A stretch of DNA of 14,624 bases from Deltaproteobacteria bacterium (GCA_015233285.1 JADFYA010000045.1:1-14624); one strand, 5' to 3'; positions 1-7,114 are shown, numbered from the stretch's first letter. Numbers and translations: made by a program. The notes: generated by a model not told the origin, from the sequence alone.

Positions 1-1
1 C

Positions 2-928
2 CGGGTCGAAAACCCCAACTTGGGCTATAAGCCGCGGTATAAGGAAGGCTATTTCCCGGTTCCGCCGACCGACAAGTTCCAAGACCTGCGGACCGAGATG
101 GTCATGGTCCTGCAAGAGGCCGGGCTGGAAATCGAAGCCCAGCATCATGAAGTGGCCACCGGCGGCCAGGCCGAAATCGATCTGAAGTTTGGACCGCTGA
201 CCAAGATGGGCGACAACTTGATGCTGTATAAGTACATTGTCAAGAACGTGGCCTACCGAAATGGTTACACCGTGACTTTCATGCCCAAACCTCTATTTAA
301 GGATAATGGTTCGGGGATGCACGTTCACCAAAGTCTGTGGAAGGGCGGCACGCCGCTGTTCGCCGGTGATTGTTACGGTGGCTTAAGCCAGATGGCCTTG
401 TATTACATCGGCGGCATCTTGAAGCACGCCAAGGCCCTGTGCGCCTTCACCTCACCCACCACCAACTCCTACAAGAGATTGGTCCCCGGCTACGAAGCCC
501 CGGTAAATCTGGCCTACTCCAGCCGGAATAGAAGCGCCAGCGTCCGTATTCCCATGTACTCCGCCTCGCCCAAGGCCAAACGGGTCGAGGTCCGTTTCCC
601 AGATCCTTCCTGCAATGGATATCTGGCCTTCTCCGCCATGCTCATGGCCGGCCTGGACGGCATCGAAAATCAAATCGATCCCGGTCAGCCGCTGGACAAA
701 GACATTTATCATCTGTCACCCGAAGAGCTGGCCAACGTGCCCAGCACCCCAGGCTCCCTGGAAGAAGCCCTTGCAGCCCTTAAGGAAGATCACAAGTTTA
801 TGTTAAAGGGCGACGTATTTACTCAGGACGTCATTGACACCTGGATCGAATACAAAACCGTAAATGAAGTGGACGCCCTTAAGTTGAGACCACATCCCTA
901 TGAGTTTGGCCTTTACTTTGACGCCTAA
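2..928 (+). CDS. glnA: Glutamine synthetase, class I (partial, 5' end outside window)
   Basis: ATP-dependent ligation of ammonia to glutamate, forming glutamine; a cytoplasmic dodecamer in this family. The reading frame is open from base 2, and a class I enzyme is about 470 residues, so the 308 codons seen are roughly the C-terminal two thirds. Visible family blocks include EGYFPVPP near the left edge, a metal/glutamate-site block around [16 protein letters not shown], the HVHQSL histidine block, and the glutamate/ATP block [12 protein letters not shown] followed by [10 protein letters not shown]. In the segment [10 protein letters not shown] the tyrosine (codon 707-709) sits where enteric class I enzymes carry the adenylylated tyrosine (NLYDLPPEE), which agrees with glnE being the next gene. 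The frame is intact to the TAA stop. The family assignment is secure, and only the missing N-terminus is unknown. Confidence 0.97.
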   Translation, partial: RVENPNLGYKPRYKEGYFPVPPTDKFQDLRTEMVMVLQEAGLEIEAQHHEVATGGQAEIDLKFGPLTKMGDNLMLYKYIVKNVAYRNGYTVTFMPKPLFKDNGSGMHVHQSLWKGGTPLFAGDCYGGLSQMALYYIGGILKHAKALCAFTSPTTNSYKRLVPGYEAPVNLAYSSRNRSASVRIPMYSASPKAKRVEVRFPDPSCNGYLAFSAMLMAGLDGIENQIDPGQPLDKDIYHLSPEELANVPSTPGSLEEALAALKEDHKFMLKGDVFTQDVIDTWIEYKTVNEVDALKLRPHPYEFGLYFDA

Positions 929-988
929 GCCGATTTTTTCTCTGTCGGTGGATTAATTTGCTTACCGTTTCATTCTCCCTCCTGTCCC

Positions 989-1014
989 GGCCGGTCCGAA
1001 TTTTCGGTCCGGCC
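989..1014 (+). other. GC-rich stem-loop downstream of glnA
   Basis: An imperfect inverted repeat has arms 989-999 and 1004-1014: GGCCGG pairs with CCGGCC, one T-T mismatch follows, then CCGA pairs with TCGG around a 4-base loop. It lies 61 bases after the glnA stop and could be a transcript 3' end or RNA stabiliser. There is no T-run after the 3' arm, so a standard intrinsic terminator cannot be claimed. A T-rich stretch (933-941) lies before it instead. Confidence 0.4.
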
Positions 1015-1032
1015 TGGACTATGTTGGGGGGG

Positions 1033-1074
1033 ACGAGTTTCGGGTTGCGAGTTACGAGTTTCGAGTTGCGTGTT
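1033..1074 (+). repeat. Heptad array A (six NNNNGTT units)
   Basis: Six consecutive 7-base units each end in GTT, with consensus close to NCGRGTT: acgagtt, tcgggtt, gcgagtt, acgagtt, tcgagtt, gcgtgtt. As a result a 17-base block at 1033-1049 recurs at 1054-1070 with one mismatch, 21 bases apart. The block 1041-1056 is complementary at 15 of 16 positions to 1278-1293 in array B, so the two arrays could fold together across the intervening region. It lies in the glnA-glnE gap and contains no gene. Confidence 0.8.
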
Positions 1075-1108
1075 GGCATTTATACTTATAACCGAATGAT
1101 CTTCATAG

Positions 1109-1160
1109 TAACATCAATCTGTTGATAATTATTAAATAACATCAATTAGGTAGATAATAT
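1109..1160 (+). repeat. 24-base imperfect direct repeat in AT-rich spacer
   Basis: Two copies (1109-1132 and 1137-1160) share an identical first 10 bases (taacatcaat) and a similar AT-rich end (gataattat versus gataatat), with starts 28 bases apart. The first copy also contains an inverted repeat, ATCAA-TCTG-TTGAT (1113-1126). The stretch 1076-1170 is much richer in A+T than its surroundings and is the natural place for a glnE promoter or operator. No convincing -35/-10 pair with normal spacing was found. Confidence 0.45.
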
Positions 1161-1245
1161 CCATCATGTCTTAGACCAGACGGCAATGAGGTTCACAGTT
1201 TTGAGAAGTCCCAGCAGGGGCATATGAAGCATGCGTCAACCCCGT

Positions 1246-1294
1246 AACCCGCAACGCGTAACCCGCAACACGGGACCCGTAACCCGCAACCCGT
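1246..1294 (-). repeat. Heptad array B (seven units, opposite orientation to array A)
   Basis: Seven consecutive 7-base units begin with AAC on the + strand (one with GAC): aacccgc, aacgcgt, aacccgc, aacacgg, gacccgt, aacccgc, aacccgt. Read on the - strand they have the NNNNGTT form of array A. The 13-mer CGTAACCCGCAAC occurs perfectly at 1243, 1257 and 1278, with start spacings of 14 and 21 bases. The array ends 3 bases before the AGGAG ribosome binding site of glnE, so any pairing with array A could affect glnE translation. Confidence 0.82.
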
Positions 1295-1297
1295 GAT

Positions 1298-1302
1298 AGG
1301 AG
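1298..1302 (+). promoter_or_regulatory. Ribosome binding site deciding the glnE start
   Basis: AGGAG at 1298-1302 leaves 7 bases before the ATG at 1310, an ideal spacing. An in-frame GTG at 1304 is only 1 base from it and is therefore a poor start. Confidence 0.75.
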
Positions 1303-1309
1303 TGTGCCC

Positions 1310-4300
1310 ATGCTCCGTGAAGACAGGCTACAGGATCTCATCGAACGGTCGGCCGACCCGACGGGGGTGTCGCCACGGCTGGAAAGATTGATATCGTCCG
1401 CCGATTTCCCCGGGTTGGATGAAAAGAGCATGGGGCATCTGGTGACCATCCTGGCCGCCTCTTCTTATTTTGCCAGGCTCCTGGCGGCTGATGTGTCGTT
1501 GGTGCACTGGTTGTTTCATGACCGGGCCCTATACCAGCCGGTCCGTAAAAAGGATATCTCCAGAGAACTTGACCAGTTTATCGGCGAGAAGGCCGATTTC
1601 GATGCCCTCTGCCGGGCGTTGAGAGTGGTTAAGCGCCGGGCTTTCTTAAGAATCGGTGCCCGTGACCTGCTGGGCCTGACCGGGATGCCGGAAACGACCA
1701 GATCCCTGTCTATGCTGGCGGAGCTTTGCCTTGACCGGGCCGTAGTGATGAGCACCGCCCAGTTGAAGCGTGACTACGGCACCCCGGTCCAAGAACCTGA
1801 CAACGGCATCGGCAAAAAAGCCAAATTCGTCGTTATGGGTATGGGCAAGTTTTCTGGTTGGGATTTAAATTTTTCCTCAGATGTGGACTTGATCTATCTT
1901 TATTCTTCCCGCAACGGCCAGACAGATGGGATAAATCCATTTACGGGAGACACCGTCAAGCCGATTTCTCTGACAGAATTTTATAACAAACTGGCCATGT
2001 TAATTACAAAGGCCATTGGCGCACCGATTGACGGCGAATGGGTCTTTCGGGTGGATTTGGGTTTGCGGCCGGGGGGCAAAGAAGGTGAGATGGCCCAGAC
2101 GGTGTCCTCTGCCGCCCTCCATTACCAGTTCCGTGGAGATCCCTGGGAGCGGTTGGCCTTGATGCGGGCCCGTCCCGTGGCCGGTGACCTGCTCTTAGGC
2201 AAGGTCTTTTTAGACAACATCAACTCGTTTATTTTCCGCCGCTCTCTGGATTATACGGCTATTGAAGAAATCAGAGCCCTAAAGAGGCGGATTGAGAGAG
2301 AAGGCCAAACCAGCACCAGGGCCGGGCGACTTAATATCAAGCTTTGTCAAGGGGGGATCCGGTCGCTGGAGTTTTTTGTCCAGACACTCCAGATGATCTA
2401 TGGCGGACGCGTCACCGGATTGCGCAAGCGCGGCACTTTGGCCGCCCTGAGAGCCTTGGTCTCGGCCGGGATCATCCAGGAAGCGGATAAGAGCCTCTTA
2501 GATACCGGATATCGTTTCCTAAGAAACGTGGAGCACCGGCTTCAAATGTTTGACCAGCAGCAAACTCAAGATCTGCCGACCGCCCCGGAAGACCTCTACC
2601 GGTTGGCCGTAAGTATGGGGTTTCCACCTGTTGAGGGCCGGGAAGGGGTGGCTGATTTTCTGGATACGCTTGATCGCGTCCTGGCTGATGTGAGACGATT
2701 TTTTGATCAACTTTTTCATGATCCCGAACAGGAAGGCGTGCGGGATTACATGGAAAAATTTGATGTTTTGATGGATGTTCCAGAGGTTGAGGCGAAAGAA
2801 ACACTGGGGAAAATCGGTTTTACCAATCCCGGCGCGGCATTTGAGTGTCTGAAGAAATTTGTCCACCCGGTCAAGCCGGGCTTATATAGCCAGTCGATTC
2901 GTCGGCATATGAAGAAGACCGCCGCCTTATTTCTGGATCTGGTGCCCCATTTGCCCAATCCTGACCGGGCGGCTTATCGTTTTGGGCAATTCCGGGACCG
3001 GATCGGGGCTGGGGGAGAAGGCATCTACGCCTTACTGGCTGAGAATCCAGCCACCTTGACCTTGTTGACCCGGATATTTTCTTTAAGCCCATTCCTGTCC
3101 CAAATATTTATAGCCACCCCGGAAATGCTGGACTCCCTGGTTTTGAGATCGGAAGGTTTACGAATTAAGACTCGCGGCGATATGATCCAGGAACTGGGCC
3201 GGATGATGAATCAGACCGCCACCCGGGAAGAACGCTACGAAGTCCTGAGACGTTATAAGAACGAAGAAATCCTTCGGATTGGGGTTCATCATCTGGCCGG
3301 CAGCTTAAACTCGCTGGAAGCAGAGGCTCAGCTCACCTCCATGGCCCGGGTTGCGCTCAAAGCGGCGATGGATCTGGCCCATCAAGACCTGATTAAAAGA
3401 TATGCCTTACCCTTGGGTGATGGAAAGCTGCCCTTCGCCATTATGGGCCTGGGCAAACTCGGTGGCGGAGAACTGTCGTATAACTCGGATCTGGATGTCG
3501 TTTTCGTTTATACCCGGCAACGGGGTTACACGGCCATGGCCTCCGAGGATAAATTTTCGGAACAGATCAAGGATCGGTTGACGCCCATCACTCTTCAGGA
3601 GTACTTCTTGCGTCTGGCCCAACGGATTATCTCGATTTTATCTGTGCCGCTAAAAGAAGGGCCGGGATATGCCATCGACTCAGAGTTGCGGCCGTCAGGC
3701 ACCTTTGGCCCGCTGGTCGTGTCCGTAACCGGTTTTGAAGAGTATCATACCACCTCCCAGTTGTGGGAACGTCAGGCCCTGCTGAAGATGAACCCGGCCA
3801 CCGGCAATGAGGAATTGTGCCTGGCCATTACCCGGCTGACCTGGGAGATTATCAAGCAGACCGGGGAAAACGAAGAGAAGATCGCCTCTCAGATCAGGTC
3901 CATGCGAGATCGTGTCCGGCAAGAGAGACGCAAAGGAGATCCTCGGGCGATTCACCTCAAGCTTGACCCAGGTGGGCTGCTGGATGTGGAATTCGCGGTG
4001 CAATGCCTCCAACTCAAGCACGGCAAGGATGCCCCGCAGGTCTTAACACCCAATACCGTGGCCGCCATCGACCAACTGGAACAAGCCGGGATTATGGGCT
4101 TAGATCAGGCTGAACCATTGCGGAACGGCTATGTCTTTCTCAAGCAACTGGATCATCGGATGCGGCTGATGACCAACCTGACCGGAGATGAAGCCGTTAG
4201 CCGGGCAGAGGAAATCATGGCCGGGGCCTCCGGCCTGAGCCAGGTAAGCGGTGATCCGCTCCAGACGCTGAAAAAGACCATGACCGGCATTGCCGCCACT

Positions 4301-4327
4301 ACGGAGGAGATACTGAGCACGGATTAG
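1310..4327 (+). CDS. glnE: Bifunctional glutamine synthetase adenylyltransferase/deadenylase
   Basis: Transfers AMP from ATP to the regulatory tyrosine of glutamine synthetase, and removes it by phosphorolysis, to tune nitrogen assimilation; in the family this responds to PII and glutamine. The product is 1005 residues, slightly longer than the roughly 946 of E. coli. It shows the two expected nucleotidyltransferase modules. The N-terminal one (deadenylase half in the family) has a GMGKFSG motif and FSSDVDL with the DxD pair at residues 191/193. The C-terminal one (adenylylase half) has GLGKLGGGELSYNSDLD with DxD at 727/729. Each is followed by an alpha-helical GlnE/GlnD-UTase-like segment (EFFVQTLQ...HRLQMFDQQQTQDLP in the first half, HLKLDPGGLLDVEFAVQ in the second). 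The start ATG 1310 is chosen from the ribosome binding site. It follows glnA after a 381-base gap that contains repeats. Confidence 0.97.
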   Translation: MLREDRLQDLIERSADPTGVSPRLERLISSADFPGLDEKSMGHLVTILAASSYFARLLAADVSLVHWLFHDRALYQPVRKKDISRELDQFIGEKADFDALCRALRVVKRRAFLRIGARDLLGLTGMPETTRSLSMLAELCLDRAVVMSTAQLKRDYGTPVQEPDNGIGKKAKFVVMGMGKFSGWDLNFSSDVDLIYLYSSRNGQTDGINPFTGDTVKPISLTEFYNKLAMLITKAIGAPIDGEWVFRVDLGLRPGGKEGEMAQTVSSAALHYQFRGDPWERLALMRARPVAGDLLLGKVFLDNINSFIFRRSLDYTAIEEIRALKRRIEREGQTSTRAGRLNIKLCQGGIRSLEFFVQTLQMIYGGRVTGLRKRGTLAALRALVSAGIIQEADKSLLDTGYRFLRNVEHRLQMFDQQQTQDLPTAPEDLYRLAVSMGFPPVEGREGVADFLDTLDRVLADVRRFFDQLFHDPEQEGVRDYMEKFDVLMDVPEVEAKETLGKIGFTNPGAAFECLKKFVHPVKPGLYSQSIRRHMKKTAALFLDLVPHLPNPDRAAYRFGQFRDRIGAGGEGIYALLAENPATLTLLTRIFSLSPFLSQIFIATPEMLDSLVLRSEGLRIKTRGDMIQELGRMMNQTATREERYEVLRRYKNEEILRIGVHHLAGSLNSLEAEAQLTSMARVALKAAMDLAHQDLIKRYALPLGDGKLPFAIMGLGKLGGGELSYNSDLDVVFVYTRQRGYTAMASEDKFSEQIKDRLTPITLQEYFLRLAQRIISILSVPLKEGPGYAIDSELRPSGTFGPLVVSVTGFEEYHTTSQLWERQALLKMNPATGNEELCLAITRLTWEIIKQTGENEEKIASQIRSMRDRVRQERRKGDPRAIHLKLDPGGLLDVEFAVQCLQLKHGKDAPQVLTPNTVAAIDQLEQAGIMGLDQAEPLRNGYVFLKQLDHRMRLMTNLTGDEAVSRAEEIMAGASGLSQVSGDPLQTLKKTMTGIAATTEEILSTD

Positions 4328-4353
4328 GGCCAGGGGCATTTGCAGGTTTTTCC

Positions 4354-4358
4354 GGAGG
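4354..4358 (+). promoter_or_regulatory. Ribosome binding site deciding the ATPase gene start
   Basis: GGAGG at 4354-4358 is 5 bases upstream of the in-frame GTG at 4364. An in-frame TTG at 4340 has only a weaker AGGGG 3 bases upstream. The protein from GTG begins VAEGNRFIRSV, just before the first conserved strand, as in similar ATPases that begin shortly before that strand. Confidence 0.6.
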
Positions 4359-4363
4359 GAATT

Positions 4364-5584
4364 GTGGCTGAGGGAAACAGGTTCATCAGATCGGTGGGTT
4401 TGAAAAATATCTTGTCTTTTGGGGCAACGGAAAGGCAGATTGAGTTTGGGCCGCTCAATGTTATGATTGGTCTGAATGGCTCCGGAAAATCAAATCTTAT
4501 CGAGGTGTTGAGCCTGCTGCAGGCCTCTCCCAAAGATTTTCTTGTACCCATTCGTCAGGGTGGGGGAGTCCGCGAGTGGCTGTATAAAGGATCGGATATC
4601 GCTCCGATTGCCGAGATCAACGCCGTCGTCGATTACCCTGATGGGAGTATGCCGCTCAGGTACAAGTCGGCCTTCACGATGGTGGGGCAACGCCTGGAAA
4701 TGTACGACGAAGCAGTGGAGGATGAACGCCCTTTGCGCGGGGAAGAAGATGACGTCTATTTTTACTACCGATATCAGCGAGGTAATCCGGTAGTTAACAT
4801 CCAGACATCCCACTCTGAATCAGCCGACCAGGCCCCGGAACGCACCCGTCGCTTCCTTCGGCGGCAGGATTTGGACCCTGAACAGTCGGTGCTGTCTCAG
4901 CGAAAAGATCCAGACCAAGATCCGGAACTGACTTACCTGGCGGATAGCTTTTCAAAGATGAAATTCTACCGGGAATGGAATCAGGGCCGACTCAGCCCCG
5001 CCAGATTGCCTCAAAAAACAGACCTCCCGGCAGACTTCTTGCTGGAAGATGCCAGTAATCTGGGATTAGTCTTAAATAACTTACAACACCATCCCTCTAT
5101 AAAAAAAAGAATCGTTGAACGACTGAGAAAAATTTATGAACCCGTCGAAGAGATAGACATTAATGTGTATGGAGGGACGGTTCAATTATTTTTCCACGAA
5201 ACAGACCTTCTTCAGCCTGTCCCAGCCACCCGCCTATCGGACGGGACCATCAGGTTTCTCTGTCTGCTGACCATACTCTTGCATCCTTCTCCGCCTCCGG
5301 TCATCTGTTTGGAGGAACCTGAACTGGGGCTTCATCCCGATGCCCTGTCCACCGTTGCCGATCTATTGAAGGAGGCCTCAAAAAGGACCCAATTGTTCGT
5401 CACCACTCACTCCGACCTGCTGGTCTCAGAATTATCCGACGTTCCGGAAAGCGTTCTTGTTTGCGAGCGAGACCCGGACGGCACCTATTTCCGCCGTCTG
5501 GAAAAAGACAAGCTCCAGGACTGGTTGGAGAAATATTCCTTAGGCGGACTCTGGCTCATGGGCGAACTCGGGGGGACCAGGTGA
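4364..5584 (+). CDS. AAA family ATPase, ABC/RecF-like (AAA_21 type), paired with DUF4276 protein
   Basis: A 406-residue cytoplasmic ATPase of the ABC/SMC/RecF type; no signal peptide or membrane segment is visible. An N-terminal strand pair (IRSVGLKNILSFG) leads to Walker A GLNGSGKS at residues 36-43. An ABC-like signature LSDGT lies near 290, Walker B with catalytic glutamates (VICLEEPELGLHP) near 312-324, and a switch histidine in VTTHSD near 346. The region between about 130 and 230 is charged and variable and replaces the long coiled coil of SMC proteins. It starts 36 bases after glnE, so read-through from glnE is possible, and its stop overlaps a potential GTG start of the next gene. Families with this architecture include OLD-like ATPases and the AriA ATPase of PARIS defence systems. 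A defence role here is inference. The ATPase assignment is firm but the biological function is unknown. Confidence 0.88.
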   Translation: MAEGNRFIRSVGLKNILSFGATERQIEFGPLNVMIGLNGSGKSNLIEVLSLLQASPKDFLVPIRQGGGVREWLYKGSDIAPIAEINAVVDYPDGSMPLRYKSAFTMVGQRLEMYDEAVEDERPLRGEEDDVYFYYRYQRGNPVVNIQTSHSESADQAPERTRRFLRRQDLDPEQSVLSQRKDPDQDPELTYLADSFSKMKFYREWNQGRLSPARLPQKTDLPADFLLEDASNLGLVLNNLQHHPSIKKRIVERLRKIYEPVEEIDINVYGGTVQLFFHETDLLQPVPATRLSDGTIRFLCLLTILLHPSPPPVICLEEPELGLHPDALSTVADLLKEASKRTQLFVTTHSDLLVSELSDVPESVLVCERDPDGTYFRRLEKDKLQDWLEKYSLGGLWLMGELGGTR

Positions 5585-5586
5585 CA

Positions 5587-6201
5587 ATGGAAATTCGAAT
5601 TTACGTTGAAGGGGGCGGGGATGCCAAAGAAGGAAAATTGGCCATCCGGAACGGCTTCAACGATTTCTTCAGGTCGCTGCGCCAACGCGCCCGACAGAAA
5701 AGGATAAGATGGAGCATTATTGCTTGCGGGTCGCGGGGAGAGGCATTTAGGGGTTTCAAAATCGCTTTGCGGGACCAACCGGACGCCCACCTCGTTCTTC
5801 TGGTAGATTCCGAGGCGTTTGTTGCCGCCAAGGACCCCTGGCAACATTTGGCTACCAGTGACGGATGGGAAATTACCGGTCTAACGAACCGGCCGTGCTA
5901 CATGATGGTCCAGGCCATGGAGGCATGGATCATTGCCGACCCGGATAAATTGTCGACTTATTACGGCCAGGGATTCAATCCCAATGCAATTCCCAAGAAT
6001 CCCAACGTCGAACAAATAGAAAGGGATTCGCTTGAGCCGGCCTTGAAGGCAGCCACCCGCCTGACCACTAAAGGCGAGTATCATAAGATCAAACATGGGC
6101 CTAAGCTGCTGGCGCTGCTTTCACCGGAGGAAGTGTGCCGAAAAGCCGAACACTGCCGAAGGCTGTTTGAGGATTTGAACTTATTGTTGTCATCGTCCTA
6201 A
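5587..6201 (+). CDS. DUF4276 family protein (TOPRIM-like), partner of the upstream ATPase
   Basis: A 204-residue protein that I recognise as DUF4276. Visible blocks are YVEGGGD near the N-terminus (E8, D12), ACGSRGEAF, LLVDSE (D74, E76), a MMVQAMEAWIIAD helix at 106-118, YGQGFNPNAIPKNPNVE, and TTKGEYHKIKHG at 160-171. An early Glu in an EG turn plus a later acidic Dx(D/E) pair is the arrangement of TOPRIM metal-binding folds, so a Mg-dependent nuclease-like active site is plausible but inferred. Start: ATG 5587, which gives MEIRIYVEGGGD. An in-frame GTG at 5581 would overlap the ATPase stop by 4 bases and is a real alternative; a GGGGGA at 5570-5575 could serve either. The tight coupling suggests the two proteins act together. 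An ATPase plus a TOPRIM protein is the logic of PARIS (AriA/AriB) and OLD-type defence, but AriB uses a different domain (DUF4435). Confidence 0.85.
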   Translation: MEIRIYVEGGGDAKEGKLAIRNGFNDFFRSLRQRARQKRIRWSIIACGSRGEAFRGFKIALRDQPDAHLVLLVDSEAFVAAKDPWQHLATSDGWEITGLTNRPCYMMVQAMEAWIIADPDKLSTYYGQGFNPNAIPKNPNVEQIERDSLEPALKAATRLTTKGEYHKIKHGPKLLALLSPEEVCRKAEHCRRLFEDLNLLLSSS

Positions 6202-6688
6202 GACGCGTGACCATCCATCTGAAGACCCAGAGGAATGGACACGACGTGGTGCATTTTCTTTTTCTGCCCGGTCGGGTGGCACCCCCGGCCCAAAAAAATT
6301 GAGGTCAAAATATTTTTCTATTGCATTTCCATCTCAAAGAAGGTAAAAGCGGTAACTTTGCCGTAGCGGCTACTTTCAGGTAATTTTATGGCATTAAGAA
6401 AAGAAACGATAACGATAAACCAGGTTTTCCTCCGGCCGTTGGGCGACAACCCTCAGGCCCGTCTTTATCGGATTAGTCTCGCGGCGGGCATCACTTAGCG
6501 ACTAGTCCCTTTCCGGCCATCAGCCAAATCGGCACTGTTTCTGCGGGACCGGGGGCAAAGAAACAAAAATGCCGCATCGGAATGGCTGTTCCTCGGCGTC
6601 ATCTCTATGTTCATTGTTGCTTTGATTGGCGAAAGGCAACTTGGGCGACCGGTTAAGATATTGAAAAGTCCCAGGACAAGGACCAACC
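6202..6688. other. 487-base intergenic region without a convincing gene
   Basis: This gap separates the ATPase/DUF4276 pair from mvhD and must hold the start of the mvhD-metV-metF transcript if that operon has its own promoter. It contains a GC-rich stem-loop at 6270-6290, A+T-rich stretches (6291-6330 and 6381-6420), and several short inverted repeats between about 6430 and 6510. One of these is GTTG-GGCGA-CAAC enclosed by GGCC arms; another is TAGTC pairing with GACTA. Two short open frames exist (6235-6366, 43 codons; 6388-6498, 36 codons), but neither looks like a known protein. I recognise no riboswitch consensus, tRNA or transposon end. The AAGGA at 6678-6682 is the mvhD ribosome binding site. 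Confidence 0.5.
6270..6290. other. GC-rich stem-loop between a T-tract and an A-tract
   Basis: A 7-bp stem (6270-6276 with 6284-6290, including one G-T pair) closes a 7-base loop. T-rich sequence precedes it (6254-6263) and seven A residues follow (6292-6298), so the two tracts could extend the stem. A T-run follows the stem on neither strand, so it is not a normal intrinsic terminator in either direction. It lies 69 bases after the DUF4276 stop. Confidence 0.35.
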
Positions 6689-7114
6689 ATGAAAAAAAAT
6701 GTTGAAACCACTCTGACTGTTTTCTATTGTCAAAACAGCTTTAAAGAAAATAAGCGGACGCTGGAAGCCCAGGCGGGACCAAGGGTCAGACTCTTCCCCA
6801 TTCCCTGCAGCGGCCGACTGGAGCCTCTGTTCTTATTGCGGGCTCTGGAAGGTGGCGCTGATGCCGCCTGCCTGTTTGTCTGCCCGGAGGGGGCTTGCCG
6901 CTATTTTGAAGGCAACCGCAGGGCGTCCAAGCGGGTGGCTTATACCCAAAAAATGCTCAAAGAGATCGGCCTGGAGGAGGACCGGGTGTTCATCACTTTT
7001 ATGTCGGCCAATGAGAAACGCCCGCCCAAAAAGATGATTCTGGACGCCTTGGCCGCCGCGGAAAAATTGGGGCCGTCCCCCTTGAACAAGGCGCCCCTAA
7101 AGGAGAAAAAATAA
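6689..7114 (+). CDS. mvhD: MvhD/FlpD-like hydrogenase iron-sulfur subunit
   Basis: A small 141-residue electron-transfer protein of the MvhD/FlpD family. In methanogens MvhD links a hydrogenase or formate dehydrogenase to heterodisulfide reductase HdrA through a [2Fe-2S] cluster. Family features visible here are an N-terminal strand ending FYCQNS (C14), PCSGRLEPLFLLRALEGGAD (C40), FVCPEGACRYFEGN (C65, C70), and a terminal RVFITFMSANE block. The usual N-terminal CxxC appears as C14-Q-N-S17, so the second cysteine is absent; C61 is an extra cysteine. The start ATG is preceded by AAGGA at 6 bases. The gene overlaps metV by 1 base (TAATG). In acetogens such as Moorella, MvhD accompanies HdrABC and MetVF; no HdrA, B or C is in this window. 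The family call is good, but the electron partner is unknown. Confidence 0.87.
   Translation: MKKNVETTLTVFYCQNSFKENKRTLEAQAGPRVRLFPIPCSGRLEPLFLLRALEGGADAACLFVCPEGACRYFEGNRRASKRVAYTQKMLKEIGLEEDRVFITFMSANEKRPPKKMILDALAAAEKLGPSPLNKAPLKEKK

Noticed and set aside
1201..1214. The 14-base word TTGARAAGTCCCAG shared with 6661-6674, before glnE and mvhD respectively
   Set aside because: A 14-base match with one mismatch is expected several times by chance in a window this size, and the distances to the two start codons differ greatly (95 versus 14 bases).
1033..1294. Intergenic repeats considered as a CRISPR array
   Set aside because: The units are 7 bases with no spacers of regular 30-40 base length, the two halves are in opposite orientation, and no cas genes are nearby.
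1304..1309. GTG 1304 as the glnE start
   Set aside because: It is only 1 base from the AGGAG, while ATG 1310 has a 7-base spacing.
4340..4363. Extended N-terminus of the ATPase starting at TTG 4340
   Set aside because: The GTG at 4364 has a better placed GGAGG, and the extra residues precede the conserved start of the fold.
6270..6298. Stem-loop considered as an intrinsic terminator for the ATPase/DUF4276 pair
   Set aside because: An A-run rather than a T-run follows the stem on the + strand, and on the - strand the base after the stem leads into A-rich sequence. Neither direction fits an intrinsic terminator.
6235..6366. A 43-codon + strand ORF beginning MDTTWCIF, preceded by an AGAGG-like sequence
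   Set aside because: The composition follows a T-tract, a hairpin and an A-tract rather than protein-like sequence, and no family resemblance is seen.
6388..6498. A 36-codon + strand ORF beginning MALRKETI
   Set aside because: It has no clear ribosome binding site, no recognisable family and a short length. The 3' part overlaps short inverted repeats, so a structured or non-coding role is as likely.
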